NCBI RefSeq assembly: GCF_900217795.1
Contig: NZ_OBMQ01000013.1
Location: 1-64,000, forward strand
Source of the DNA: Ureibacillus xyleni
Lineage (GTDB): Bacteria > Bacillota > Bacilli > Bacillales_A > Planococcaceae
Direction: 5' to 3'
Length of the DNA stretch: 64,000 bases
In this document: piece after piece, positions 50,972-60,658 of the stretch
Layout of the letters: the number at the start of each line of letters is the position of its first letter
How positions within the stretch are numbered: the stretch's first letter is position 1
Position numbers and translations under genes: made by a program
Notes under the pieces: generated by a model
Told to the model about the DNA's origin: nothing
What the model saw: only the letters and a program-made list of their open reading frames with translations
The model's database searches: none

Positions 50972-51364
50972 TTCTACACACTCCCTTTTCTACCACTTCC
51001 AAGTTAGACCAGTTTATAAAAATAGAAAAGCTTTTTCATTTTTTCTATTCCCTTCTTTTCTGAACTTTTTATCTTTTCCAACAAAAAATTATTATCTGAA
51101 TTTTCAAATAAACAACTTTCCGTATAAGAACAAACGTTTCTTTTATTCTAGCATTCTCAACCTTAAACAAGCAAGGTTTTTTTAGGTTGATGAAATAAAT
51201 ATCCACAATCTGAAAAGGATTATATTTCGTCTTTGAAGGACGAACCATTTCTACAATAATTCCAATTTCTAAATTTAAATATCCTATTATTTTATTTAAA
51301 AATAAATTTCTAATTTCTATTATAATTTTGTAATTAAAATACATATCTAAGAAATGGGATTTTT
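50972..51364. other. Gene-free AT-rich region upstream of integrase
   Basis: Long A/T runs and no gene with a proper ribosome binding site. It presumably includes the integrase promoter and could hide an attachment site. Confidence 0.35.
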
Positions 51365-51579
51365 ATGATGTCTTCACCTAGAAAAGTGAAACTATCCAAG
51401 CAACGTCAAATGACCATTTCCAAAGTATTTTTTGACGTTCTACAAAGTAAGATAAAGCAACAGTAAAATTAGGTGGTATAATGGTTAAACCGATTCATAA
51501 ATTACCAAACGACTTTGCAGAACAACTGTCGGAAAAGTTTGTTGCAAAAAGGATTGAGTGGATAAACAGGAATTATTAG
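51365..51579 (+). pseudogene. Remnant of an AbrB/MazE-type antitoxin gene
   Basis: The first frame, MMSSPRKVKLSKQRQMTISK and 13 further residues, looks like a swapped-hairpin AbrB N-terminus (KVKLSKQRQMTIPK pattern) but stops after 33 codons. A second frame at 51481, MVKPIHKLPNDFAEQLSEKF and so on, resembles the linked C-terminal part and also stops early. Frame breaks and loss of the middle indicate decay. Confidence 0.5.
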
Positions 51580-51993
51580 AGAACATATTTAACAGGGGCG
51601 GACATCTTTTCGTGCTATCAATAATAACACTATATAATAGAAGAAACTCGTGGTAAATGAATGTTTGAACGTTGATTAAAGTGCATACTTTACTACCTAC
51701 TCGCATCAAAGAATTACTAAAGTCTTTAGAGATGCGAGCTTATAACCTTTGGGGCTGTACGTTAAACATACAGGTTATGGCAGATGCTGAAATATCGATT
51801 CGCTTTAAAAGGTAAACTCTCACCCATCATGATGTTTGTTTGCGTAAAGAATTCCATTATCTAAACGACTTCGATTATTAGAATTACCAAAAAGATTATT
51901 AGTGATATTCAAAAAGTTAACCGGTTAACTGTTGATATACCAGCTTTTTAGATTAACCCATTATTACCGTGATAAGGCCAAAATTGCATAAAT
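51580..51993. other. Degenerate region
   Basis: Short broken frames on the plus strand (for example LKSLEMRAYNLWGC near 51717 and IQKVNRLTVDIPAF near 51908) suggest decayed coding DNA. No intact gene or identifiable parent was found. Confidence 0.4.
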
Positions 51994-52042
51994 AAAAAGA
52001 CATTACAAATTTTTTAAGATCATAGATGAGTAATGTCCTTTC
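51994..52042 (-). terminator. Terminator after the small lipoprotein gene
   Basis: On the minus strand GACATTAC pairs with GTAATGTC, followed by TTTTTAT. Confidence 0.65.
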
Positions 52043-52102
52043 TTCTTCAACATAAGCCTTCTTTTACTTTAGTGTAATATTTCACATTGTTTTTCATGTC
52101 AC

Positions 52103-52603
52103 TTAACTTATATCAACAACAATAATAAATATTACCTTATCATCTAATAAACCAAACTCCATGTGTAAATAGTTTGTTTTATCAAAATATCCAATTGATG
52201 CAACAGTACCGTCCCCATCTTTCTTTATATAGTAATCCTCTCCATACTTATCAATAACATCCTGTTTTTTATCTCCAACTTTTACTTGCTTGCTAGAGGG
52301 ATATTTTTTTACGCTAACTCTGTACTCTACCAGTTTATTATTTTCTAATAAAAAATTCAGACCTTGTTTTTCATAGACAATATTTTTATATATGTCGTCG
52401 GATTGCTCTACTTGTTCTGGTGTTCCTAATACTTTTATTATCTCATTTTTAGATGAACCAATTTTAATATTATTTATGCTCTCATTACTTAAGTCAGTAG
52501 TATTAACTTCATCATAGAAATCATAAGAATCTTTGGTTAATATCTCACAACCAGATAAAATAAAAAAGACAGAGATAGTTAAAATTAAAAACTTCCTAAA
52601 CAC
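52103..52603 (-). CDS. Small lipoprotein with two BLIP/SmpA-like repeats
   Basis: A 166-residue protein with lipobox ILSGC (Cys 19). Two homologous units follow. The first begins IKIGSSKNEIIKVLGTPEQV (about residue 47), the second VKVGDKKQDVIDKYGEDYY (about 107). The G-x(6-8)-hydrophobic-G-P pattern is that of BLIP/SmpA-OmlA folds. It is a surface lipoprotein of unknown role with its own terminator. Confidence 0.65.
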   Translation of the reverse strand: MFRKFLILTISVFFILSGCEILTKDSYDFYDEVNTTDLSNESINNIKIGSSKNEIIKVLGTPEQVEQSDDIYKNIVYEKQGLNFLLENNKLVEYRVSVKKYPSSKQVKVGDKKQDVIDKYGEDYYIKKDGDGTVASIGYFDKTNYLHMEFGLLDDKVIFIIVVDIS

Positions 52604-52769
52604 CCGTTCAATGTTCCTCCTCTTTGCGCTGATGCTAATTAATATTCATAATACTACTATTCATTCATCATCCAATTAAATGTTCTAAGATATTTGACGA
52701 TATTTACTATTAAAATGCTCCACATTTAACCCCACTTATCATTAAACTAACCACTAACCAGACATATTA

Positions 52770-52799
52770 AAAAGAGCAACTGCTTGACTAAGCATTCGC
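52770..52799 (-). terminator. Terminator after the flavin oxidoreductase gene
   Basis: On the minus strand GCGAATGCTT pairs with AAGCAGTTGC (one mismatch), followed by TCTTTTT. Confidence 0.65.
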
Positions 52800-52835
52800 C
52801 CTTCTTTAGTTGAAAAAATTCTTAAAAAGCATTCG

Positions 52836-53888
52836 CTAATTAGAAAGACTTTTTAGATGTTCAACAATATATCTCGCATCGAATCCTACTCCCTGCAATA
52901 GCGCAGATCCTCTGCGATACTGCCAAGGCAATCCAATAAAATAGAGCCCCTTTACACTTGTAGTACCTCGATGATGAACTAGTTTCCCTTCTGTATTAAA
53001 TACTTCTTTTATCTCAAGCCAAGGATATACAGAATGAAAACCCGTAGCCCAAATAATATTATCAACCTTTAATGTGGTTAAATCTTTAAAAGTTATTTCA
53101 TTTTGCTTGCCATCAATTACTTTAGGTTTTAATGAAACTTCCATTCTCTTAACTGCTTCTTTCAATTCATATCCAAATATAGGGTCTCCCTTTTTTTGAA
53201 TGGCTTTACCAATAAGAGAATTGGAACTTGCTTTCAATATTCCTAACTTATCGAACCACCAAAAGATACTTTTCCTATTTAAAACTAAAGGTAAATACGA
53301 TAATTTTTGACTTATCGCCAAATAAGTTTCTTTTTCCTTTGATAATTCAACTGCTATTTGAGCCCCACTGTTACCACCACCAACGATAAGCACATTTCCT
53401 TCTATTAGCTGACTTGGATTTTTATATTCAGAGGAATGAAGCTGATTAATATCTTTTAACATTTTTTTCGAAAATGAGGGTACTCTAGGTGTTTGGAATG
53501 CTCCAGTCGCAATAACAAGGTTTTTTGACTCAAAAACTCCTTGATTTGTTTCTATGTAAAATGTTTTTTTCCTATTCTGTACATTTACCACTTCTGTTTG
53601 AAACTTGATAGGAAGATTAAATTTATCAGCATATTGCTTTAAGTAACGGACCATTTCATTTTTTGTTGGAAACCCATGTGATTCCCCTTCAAATTGCAAA
53701 CCAGGTAAAGCATCATACATTCTAGGTGTAAATAAAACTAACGAATCATATCGGTTTATCCAACTCTCTGCTACTTCTCGCCCTTTATCTAAAATCAAAA
53801 AGTTTTGATTAAATTGTTTCAAATAATATCCAGCAGCTAGCCCTGCCTGTCCTGCACCTATTACAATCGTGTCATACAAACCCTTCAT
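52836..53888 (-). CDS. CzcO-like flavin monooxygenase-type oxidoreductase
   Basis: A 350-residue protein. The FAD motif is VIGAGQAGLAAGYYL at the N-terminus, the NADPH motif is VLIVGGGNSGAQIAVEL (about residue 165), and a third conserved stretch is IIWATGFHSVYPWL. This is the layout of small FMO/CzcO-like proteins found near metal-resistance genes. The substrate is unknown. It lies in the metal-resistance half of the window but 3 kb from CadA. Confidence 0.82.
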   Translation of the reverse strand: MKGLYDTIVIGAGQAGLAAGYYLKQFNQNFLILDKGREVAESWINRYDSLVLFTPRMYDALPGLQFEGESHGFPTKNEMVRYLKQYADKFNLPIKFQTEVVNVQNRKKTFYIETNQGVFESKNLVIATGAFQTPRVPSFSKKMLKDINQLHSSEYKNPSQLIEGNVLIVGGGNSGAQIAVELSKEKETYLAISQKLSYLPLVLNRKSIFWWFDKLGILKASSNSLIGKAIQKKGDPIFGYELKEAVKRMEVSLKPKVIDGKQNEITFKDLTTLKVDNIIWATGFHSVYPWLEIKEVFNTEGKLVHHRGTTSVKGLYFIGLPWQYRRGSALLQGVGFDARYIVEHLKSLSN

Positions 53889-54174
53889 CCCCCTATATTT
53901 ATGAATAATCCAGTTTAACTCTTACTTCCATAAAGTTACAATTATATAATAACCCAAAACACATCTAAATTCAAACATTCATTTGAATATTTGATTGTAT
54001 GTTAATTATTTTAATTACTTTAATATATGGAAAGTTTTTAGAATAAAAAGGAGGGAATTAAAAGACTTATTATTGGTCATTATATAGGAATTACTTTATA
54101 AGTATTTAGAAGAATAAAATGCTGGAGAAACTTTTTATTTTATCAGCATTTTATTTCACTTTATTTTATTTTTC
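53889..54174. other. Intergenic region with a secondary hairpin
   Basis: AT-rich. At 54116-54155 AAAATGCTG pairs with CAGCATTTT, possibly a further terminator. No gene was seen. Confidence 0.4.
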
Positions 54175-54208
54175 AAAAAAGACAAAACCGAATCCCCCGA
54201 TTTTGTCG
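54175..54208 (-). terminator. Terminator of the GH13-like gene
   Basis: On the minus strand GACAAAATCG pairs with CGGTTTTGTC (one G-U pair), followed by TTTTTT. Confidence 0.85.
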
Positions 54209-54222
54209 ACATTTATTTCTAT

Positions 54223-55674
54223 TTATTTTTCTTCTGCTCGTTTTGTCCGTCTTCTTAAGACAAGAATAAATCCGATGAAAAAAGTATAGGCCAATACTAG
54301 TAGAATTAGGTAACCTATATTTATTCCACGTTTTTCAATCACTTGATAGATTTCTACTACTTCGCGGTCTATTACAATTGGATAAACCCCATCATCATTC
54401 GCACGGATAACATTGGTTTCTATCATCCCCATAATTTCTTTACCTGACCCAATATCTTCCTCACTTATATCTACTCTTGTCGTTTTTCCTGTATTGTTAA
54501 TGACTACAATCCATTTTTCAGTATCAGAAGACCGTTGAAAAGCTAATAAACCATTTTCATTTTTTATTAATTTAAATTCTCCTGCTCTAAGTGTATCAGA
54601 TTCATTTCGCAGGGTTTGAATATTCCCAATGAATTTAATTAATTCTTCATCCGTACGGAAATTATATACTTGATGTGACTCTGGTCCAACTTCACCGTTC
54701 ATCGCAATTTCTGTTCCATATTGCATAACTGGAACACCCGGTAAAAGCAATGTTGATGCCATCGCTAATTTAATTCTCGTTGGTGGGAACAATTCTACAT
54801 CATATACAAATCGATTTGTATTAACGCTATCAATCATTAATTGTACAGGGACATCTCCGTTATTCAAGCCAGGAGCAATATATTTCATTTGTTCTGATGA
54901 ATCTATATCTACATTTTTATAAATGTTACGGAAAATTTCATTTGTATCATTATAATATTTTGCATCAAAGTTAGCATCGCTTTCTTCATTTGAAATTACG
55001 TAAATGTTTTCGTCAACAGCTTTAATAGCCTTAATTATATCGTTTAAAAAAGCATTTGATGCAATATCTAGGTTCGTTAAACGAATACCTCTTACTTTAT
55101 ATGTAGAAACAAATTGCACAACCTCATCAATCAATGCTTTTTGTACTTCCCGATTATTTAAATCCCAACGAACTTTACTATTTGAAGTTCCCAATACCCA
55201 TTGTTCTTTAGATGAATCTTGTGCCCATTCGTGTTTTTCACTAACATTCGTAAGTGGAAAGTCTACCATTACAGAAATCTTATAATCGTTAAACTTATCA
55301 ATTAATTGTGTAAATTCCTCTGTTGTTCCAAATCGAGGTTCAAATTCTGTATAACTTGTTACCATTGAACCGTCATATTCCTCGGTTTTAAAGATAGAGC
55401 CAAGTGAAACGATTGTAAAACCCATATCTGAAATTACTGAAATTTTATCAGTAATTCCTTTAAAGTCACCACCCGCAAATTGCGAGGATTCTGTTGGATC
55501 TATATTGTAATCATTTTCACCTGTAGCATTGAAATAACGGTCTACTAATAAATCATATATACTTTCATCTGCAATTGTTTTTGTTTCTTCTGCATTTGCG
55601 ATGGGTGTTGCTGTAAACGAAGCAGCGAGTAACATAGAGGCTGCTGATAAACAAATCCATTTCTTTAATCTCAA
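54223..55674 (-). CDS. Membrane-anchored GH13 (alpha-amylase-like) protein, probably catalytically inactive
   Basis: A 483-residue protein with TTG start after GAGAGG. It has a signal peptide (cleavage near ANAEE), a GH13 barrel (about 35-375), a beta domain, and a C-terminal TM (about 452-472) followed by RRRTKRAEEK. Region II reads VRGIRLTNLD, with Thr where the nucleophile Asp should be. Region IV reads IDSVNTNRF instead of xDNHDxxR. Region I has lost its His (DFPLTNVS). The region III Glu may remain (ISNEES). It is probably a surface-anchored glycan-binding or structural pseudoenzyme. Confidence 0.75.
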   Translation of the reverse strand: MRLKKWICLSAASMLLAASFTATPIANAEETKTIADESIYDLLVDRYFNATGENDYNIDPTESSQFAGGDFKGITDKISVISDMGFTIVSLGSIFKTEEYDGSMVTSYTEFEPRFGTTEEFTQLIDKFNDYKISVMVDFPLTNVSEKHEWAQDSSKEQWVLGTSNSKVRWDLNNREVQKALIDEVVQFVSTYKVRGIRLTNLDIASNAFLNDIIKAIKAVDENIYVISNEESDANFDAKYYNDTNEIFRNIYKNVDIDSSEQMKYIAPGLNNGDVPVQLMIDSVNTNRFVYDVELFPPTRIKLAMASTLLLPGVPVMQYGTEIAMNGEVGPESHQVYNFRTDEELIKFIGNIQTLRNESDTLRAGEFKLIKNENGLLAFQRSSDTEKWIVVINNTGKTTRVDISEEDIGSGKEIMGMIETNVIRANDDGVYPIVIDREVVEIYQVIEKRGINIGYLILLVLAYTFFIGFILVLRRRTKRAEEK

Positions 55675-56214
55675 AATTATTTTCCTCTCTCAACTAGCTA
55701 TCATAATTAAACATATAAAAAGATAATACTGCTGTTTTTTAATTAGGGTAATGAATTAAAATTACTATGAATATATAGGAACTTGATTTGTTCCTAATAT
55801 TTCATTTTCGAGTAGTCCTCCCTCTGTATTACCTCCGATTTTTGATTTTGTCTACACTTTTTTTCATAGTTGCTTCTTCTTGAATTGAACGTCCTGAAAG
55901 TGTAAAAGGTGTAATTTATAAAATAAATCCTATTATAGCGTTTACCCTACCATTTCCCTATTCAAATTCAGCATTTATTATAGCAATTAAATATGAATTT
56001 TTTATGCAGAAATTTATTCTTTTGACCTCTATGGAGTTAAAATTTCCTATTCTTCATAATTATTGCATATTTTTCGATTATACTAATTAGAAAATTTACT
56101 ACTAAAAAAGGACAATGAGCACCAAGATTTCTTTATTACACAGTAGGATTTTATATAATAGTTCATTACTTATAATAGTAAAGATTATATTTAGGAGTTA
56201 AAGGGAGTGAGGTT
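55675..56214. other. Divergent intergenic region between GH13-like and ctaG genes
   Basis: 540 bases of AT-rich DNA holding promoters for both flanking genes. A minus-strand frame near 55835-55920 reads SGRSIQEEATMKKSVDKIKN before a stop and could be a gene fragment. No intact gene was seen. Confidence 0.35.
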
Positions 56215-57141
56215 ATGCCGTTAAGTATATTCGGTTTTCAGGCATTATGGAGTCCGTATTTAATAGGAATTATTGTTTGTTTAATTATCGTTTATTTTTT
56301 GGTTACTGTTGTTTGGAGGAAACACTTCAAAGTTAGTGAATCTCTAAAAAAGAGTGAGGTTATCTATTTTCTAATCGGTATGATTACTTTTTATATCATT
56401 AAGGGATCTCCAGTGGATGTAACTTCACTAATCTTGTTTACAATGCACATGGTTCAAATGGTATTTCTACTATTCGTATTGCCAATTTTCATTATTATGG
56501 GTATACCATGGTGGATTTGGAAATTAATTATAGAAGCACCTGTTGTAGGAAAGATTTTTAAATACTGTACCTTGCCAGTAGTTTCTGTTTTAGTGTTCAC
56601 TTTTACGTTTTCTATATATCATATACCATCTGTGTTTGATACGATTAAAACCGATTCAACATTCCATGGTTTAGTCACATTAGTGCTGTTCCTCTCAGCG
56701 TTCTTTATGTATTGGCCATTAGTTAATACCGTTCCTGGGCAACCTCAAATGAAAGGGCTTTATAAAATTGGATACATCATTGCAACTGCTATAGCTATTA
56801 CACCTGCATGTGCAATCATAGTTTTCTCAAAAGAACCTTTGTATTCTACATATACTGATGGTGAAATGTGGTTAAAGGCGATGGCACTTTGTGTTCCAGT
56901 TAGCACTTTATCAAACATTTCCATTACTATATCTGGACCTGAATTATTTACAAATTTATCACCGATTAGTGATCAACAAATGGGTGGGGTATTGATGAAG
57001 ATTATGCAGGAAATTATCTTAGGAACTTTATTAGTCATTGTGTTCCGCCAATGGTGGCGAGATGAACATGTGAATGAAGAACAAATAACTGAAAATGCAC
57101 TAAAAGAATTTCAAGCGAAAAAAAGAGAACAACAATATTAA
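56215..57141 (+). CDS. ctaG: CtaG-family cytochrome c oxidase assembly factor
   Basis: A 308-residue protein with seven predicted TM helices and the caa3 CtaG pattern, including FTMHMVQMVFLLFVLPIFIIMG and SIYHIPSVFD, which carry conserved His/Met that may handle copper. Start ATG after GGAGTGAGG. It assists metal-centre assembly in the Bacillus caa3 oxidase. Here it is isolated on a mobile region next to metal-efflux genes. A copper-handling role there is inferred. Confidence 0.88.
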   Translation: MPLSIFGFQALWSPYLIGIIVCLIIVYFLVTVVWRKHFKVSESLKKSEVIYFLIGMITFYIIKGSPVDVTSLILFTMHMVQMVFLLFVLPIFIIMGIPWWIWKLIIEAPVVGKIFKYCTLPVVSVLVFTFTFSIYHIPSVFDTIKTDSTFHGLVTLVLFLSAFFMYWPLVNTVPGQPQMKGLYKIGYIIATAIAITPACAIIVFSKEPLYSTYTDGEMWLKAMALCVPVSTLSNISITISGPELFTNLSPISDQQMGGVLMKIMQEIILGTLLVIVFRQWWRDEHVNEEQITENALKEFQAKKREQQY

Positions 57142-57174
57142 GACTCCATATTACCCTTACAAATAAATCCATTA

Positions 57175-57210
57175 AAAAGGGCTTTCAAAATTTTTGAAAG
57201 CCCTTTTTCT
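57175..57210. terminator. Bidirectional terminator between ctaG and cadA
   Basis: AAAGGGCTTTCAAAA pairs with TTTTGAAAGCCCTTT and ends in T on the plus strand. Confidence 0.85.
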
Positions 57211-59634
57211 TTATTCCTTTACTCGCATAAGTCTTAAGCTATTTAATGATACTAAAAGTGTTGCCCCCATATCTGAAAGAATAGCAATCCAAAGCGTTAA
57301 CCAACCTGGGATAACTAAAAGTAAAGCAAGCAATTTAATACCGATTGCAAAGGCAATATTAACTTTGATTATATTTAAGGCTTTACGGCTCAATTTCACA
57401 GTGAATGGAAGTTTCCTTAAATCATCTCCCATTAACGCAACGTCTGCAGTTTCTAACGCAGTATCTGTACCAGCGCCACCCATTGCAATACCCACTGTAG
57501 AAGCGGCTAATGCTGGAGCATCATTTACACCGTCTCCTACCATTGCTACGTTTCCATATTGAGATCTTAATTGTTTAATAAAACTTAATTTATCCTCGGG
57601 CATTAATTCTGCTCGTATTTCTGTTACCCCAACATGGCTACCGATCGCTTTCGCAGTACCTTTGTTATCACCCGTTAGCATAATTGTTTTTTGAATGCCA
57701 AGTTGGTGCAACTTATTAATTACTTCTTTACTTGATTCACGGACTTCATCAGCTACCGCAATAACACCTAATATTTCATGCTCGGTTCCAATGACCATTG
57801 CAGTTTTACCTTGATTTTGAAGTTCCGCTACATCTCTTTCAATATTATTATTAAAGTTTGTAGATGCCATATCCTTAAATAGTTTCGGACTTCCAATATA
57901 ATAAGTTGTTCCTCCAACAGTACCCATTATTCCCTTACCTGTGATGGAAGTGAAGTCTTCTACTACGACATCAGAATAGGAGATAGAATTATTTTCTGCT
58001 TTTTTAATAATTGCTGTAGCGAGTGGATGTTGTGAACGAGTTTCTAAAGCCGTAATCACTGCAAGTAAGTCTTTTTCGTTTACGTTTTCTCCAAACACTT
58101 TATAATCCGTTACAACTGGAACACCTTTTGTTAAAGTACCTGTTTTATCAAATGCAATTGCTTTTAAAGCACCCATTTCTTCTAAATAAACTCCACCTTT
58201 GATAAGGATACCTTTTTTCGCTGCATTTCCGATTGCCGAAACAATAGAAATCGGTGTGGAAATTACGAGTGCACAAGGACAACCAACAACTAGGACGGAT
58301 AATCCTTGGTAAACCCAAGTTCCCCAACTGCCATCAAAGAATAGAGGTGGCACCACCGCTACTAATCCAGCAATCACCATAATAATTGGTGTATAGTACT
58401 TCGCAAATTTATCAACAAACGCCTGAGATGGTGCTCGTTCAGCTTGTGCTTCTTCTACAAGTTCAATAATTTTTGAAATTGTTGTATCTTCAACTAATTT
58501 TGTTATTTTCACTTCAAGCAGGCCCTCTTCATTTAACGTCCCTGCAAACACTTCTTCATCTACAGTTTTGCTAACTGGAACGGACTCACCTGTGATTGCT
58601 GCTTGGTTTACAGAGGAATAACCTTTAACAACAACACCATCCATCGCGATTTTCTGACCAGGTTTTACAATCATGATGTCACCAACTGCAATCTCATCTA
58701 CATGGATCAATAATTCCTGACCGTTTCGTCGAACGAGTGCTTCTTTTGGTGCAATATCCATTAACGAACGAATGGATTGTCTTGCTCGATCCATTGAGAA
58801 TCGTTCAAGTGCTTCACTAATTGCAAATAGAATGACTACGACTGATGCTTCTGCCCATTCTCCAATGAACGCTGCACCTATTACTGCCACTGTCATAAGT
58901 GTTTTCATGTCAAAATCAAGTCGTCGCAGATTTTGTAAACCGACTTTAAAGAGAGAGAATCCCCCAATTACAATCGATGCGATAAACAGTAACGAAGTAA
59001 TAAGGTTTTCTTCCCCATTTACGAATTGTGAGAGATAACCGAAGACAATGAATAAACCAGCGTATAGTAAAGTACTGTGCTTTTTGTAAAACGGTACTTT
59101 TGCTTCTTTAACCTCATTATTCTCTTGCTTTATTTCCCCACTTTGTCGAACTGGTTTATCGGGTAGCACCTTAAGATTCTCGAATGCACCTGCTTTTTCT
59201 AATTCTTCAATAGTAGCTTCTCCTACAACACTAATTTTAGAAGCTCCAAAATTTACTTTTGCATCTTGTACTCCTGGGATTTCTTTTACGTTTCGCTCAA
59301 ACTTTCCTGCACAGTTGGCACAGGAGAAGCCTTCTACTCGAAAGACACTTTTTGCTTCCTCAAATGCTTGAGGTGCAACTGGTTGAGGGGTTGCTTGTCG
59401 TTTTGGCTTTTCTGGTGTAACTTTTAAATTTTCAAAGGCACCAGCCTTTTCTAATTCTTCTACGGATGCGTCACCATATACGCTGATTTTAGAAGCACCA
59501 AAGTTTACTTTAGCATCTTGGACTCCAGGTATTTCTTTTACATTTCTTTCAAATTTCCCTGCACAGTTTGCACAAGAGAAACCCTCAACTCTAAAGACCT
59601 TTTTGTCCTTTAGCTCTTCTGCTGCATTACTCAA
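57211..59634 (-). CDS. cadA: CadA-type heavy-metal P1B ATPase with two N-terminal HMA domains
   Basis: About 807 residues from the TTG at 59634, which follows GAAGGTG and overlaps cadC by 8 bases. Two tandem HMA domains carry identical [17 protein letters not shown] blocks (CANC metal site). Then come the TM region with CPC ([10 protein letters not shown]), phosphorylation site DKTGTLT and hinge [10 protein letters not shown]. It exports Cd(II)/Zn(II)/Pb(II) at the expense of ATP. Most CadA proteins have one HMA domain, so the duplication is notable. Confidence 0.92.
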   Translation of the reverse strand: MSNAAEELKDKKVFRVEGFSCANCAGKFERNVKEIPGVQDAKVNFGASKISVYGDASVEELEKAGAFENLKVTPEKPKRQATPQPVAPQAFEEAKSVFRVEGFSCANCAGKFERNVKEIPGVQDAKVNFGASKISVVGEATIEELEKAGAFENLKVLPDKPVRQSGEIKQENNEVKEAKVPFYKKHSTLLYAGLFIVFGYLSQFVNGEENLITSLLFIASIVIGGFSLFKVGLQNLRRLDFDMKTLMTVAVIGAAFIGEWAEASVVVILFAISEALERFSMDRARQSIRSLMDIAPKEALVRRNGQELLIHVDEIAVGDIMIVKPGQKIAMDGVVVKGYSSVNQAAITGESVPVSKTVDEEVFAGTLNEEGLLEVKITKLVEDTTISKIIELVEEAQAERAPSQAFVDKFAKYYTPIIMVIAGLVAVVPPLFFDGSWGTWVYQGLSVLVVGCPCALVISTPISIVSAIGNAAKKGILIKGGVYLEEMGALKAIAFDKTGTLTKGVPVVTDYKVFGENVNEKDLLAVITALETRSQHPLATAIIKKAENNSISYSDVVVEDFTSITGKGIMGTVGGTTYYIGSPKLFKDMASTNFNNNIERDVAELQNQGKTAMVIGTEHEILGVIAVADEVRESSKEVINKLHQLGIQKTIMLTGDNKGTAKAIGSHVGVTEIRAELMPEDKLSFIKQLRSQYGNVAMVGDGVNDAPALAASTVGIAMGGAGTDTALETADVALMGDDLRKLPFTVKLSRKALNIIKVNIAFAIGIKLLALLLVIPGWLTLWIAILSDMGATLLVSLNSLRLMRVKE

Positions 59635-59992
59635 CTCGAACACCTTCTCTTTGGTGAGCAAAAGCAACTTCAATAAGTTGCTTAACATGATCATCATCTA
59701 ACGAATAGTAGACTAATTTTCCTTCTTTACGATATTTAGCTATTCCTAAGTTTTTTAACAATCTTAAATGATGAGATGCCGTAGCAGTTGTTGCTCCAAC
59801 AATATTTGCAACATCACATACGCATAGCTCTTCTTGTGATAACGCATAAGCAATTTTAATCCTTGTATCATCTGACAATGCTTTAAAAATTTTAGCTACT
59901 TCAAATGGATTTTCCTTAGATAGTTTATTTTGAATTGATGTTACATTTCCTTCGTTTATACAAGTGATTTCACATACATCTTTTTCTTTCAT
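59627..59992 (-). CDS. cadC: CadC-type ArsR/SmtB metal-responsive repressor
   Basis: A 121-residue protein from the ATG at 59992 (AGGTGG 8 bases before). The GTG at 60004 is too near. The N-terminal KDVCEITC and the central ELCVCDVAN supply the Cys4 metal site of CadC. The recognition helix is in [16 protein letters not shown]. It releases the cad promoter on Cd/Pb/Zn binding. Operators lie immediately upstream. Confidence 0.92.
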   Translation of the reverse strand: MKEKDVCEITCINEGNVTSIQNKLSKENPFEVAKIFKALSDDTRIKIAYALSQEELCVCDVANIVGATTATASHHLRLLKNLGIAKYRKEGKLVYYSLDDDHVKQLIEVAFAHQREGVRVE

Positions 59993-60011
59993 CAAATTTT
60001 CCACCTCTCAA

Positions 60012-60031
60012 TATTCAAATAAACGTTTGAC
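60012..60031. promoter_or_regulatory. CadC operator 1
   Basis: TATTCAAATAAACGTTTGAC has the TCAAA-N6-TTTGA arms typical of CadC/ArsR-type sites, 20 bases before cadC. Confidence 0.7.
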
Positions 60032-60068
60032 TGTTTATATATTATTTTATGCTTCATCATTCAAATAG

Positions 60069-60084
60069 TCAAATGTACATTTGA
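60069..60084. promoter_or_regulatory. CadC operator 2
   Basis: TCAAATGTACATTTGA is a perfect 16-bp palindrome with the same arms as operator 1. Confidence 0.7.
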
Positions 60085-60183
60085 TTTAAATTTATGTATT
60101 GTATGAATAAAAAAATTGAAATTCCACTATATAAAAAAGCCTTTATAGTATTTGCAATTTTTGATTAGACAATAAAAATAAAG

Positions 60184-60211
60184 AAAAAAGCCCTCTTTAA
60201 ATAAAAGGGCT
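60184..60211 (-). terminator. Terminator of the small membrane-protein gene
   Basis: On the minus strand AGCCCTTTTATTTAAAGAGG and CT form a hairpin (AGCCCT/AGGGCT), followed by TTTTTT. Confidence 0.75.
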
Positions 60212-60223
60212 AATCGTGGCAAG

Positions 60224-60454
60224 TTATTTAGATGTTTTCCGATTCATAATAGCTGGCTTCGGGTCTATTGGACTTTCATCATCATGTGGAAACAATTTAT
60301 AAGCAAGGATTCCAGATAATAAAGTAGTACTAATAATAATCAACGGTCTATGATCAGTTGGAACATCTTGATAATAATTATTTAACATATAAATTCCTAC
60401 TATAGCTACAATAACCATTGTTGGAATTACAAATTTCAAACGTCGTTTCTCCAT
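60224..60454 (-). CDS. Small two-TM protein near metal-efflux genes
   Basis: A 76-residue protein from the ATG at 60454, which follows AAGGAAG at 8 bases. Two hydrophobic segments (about 8-24 and 38-56) are joined by NNYYQDVPTDHRP, and a polar tail contains HDDESPIDPKP. It is monocistronic, with its own terminator, between cadC and czcD. No family was recognised. Confidence 0.55.
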   Translation of the reverse strand: MEKRRLKFVIPTMVIVAIVGIYMLNNYYQDVPTDHRPLIIISTTLLSGILAYKLFPHDDESPIDPKPAIMNRKTSK

Positions 60455-60658
60455 GTATATCACTTCCTTAATTATTGATCATTTAAATATATAATCAAAA
60501 CAGTGTCATTTTAATAATAACAAGGTTTACTAATTACAGAAGTGCATTAGTTGACAGAATTCGGAACTTTTTAAATAAACTCATTCTCCTCCAATTTATA
60601 AATAGGTGAACCAATTTTATATATAAATTTATTCCATGGATTATTCATTTTTTCACTC

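Noticed and set aside
51069-51344. Minus-strand frame of 91 codons
   Set aside because: Lys/Ile/Phe/Asn-rich translation of AT-rich DNA, no ribosome binding site and no recognisable domain.
57194-57562. Plus-strand frame of 122 codons over the end of cadA
   Set aside because: It begins within the bidirectional terminator hairpin and runs antisense to the conserved end of CadA.
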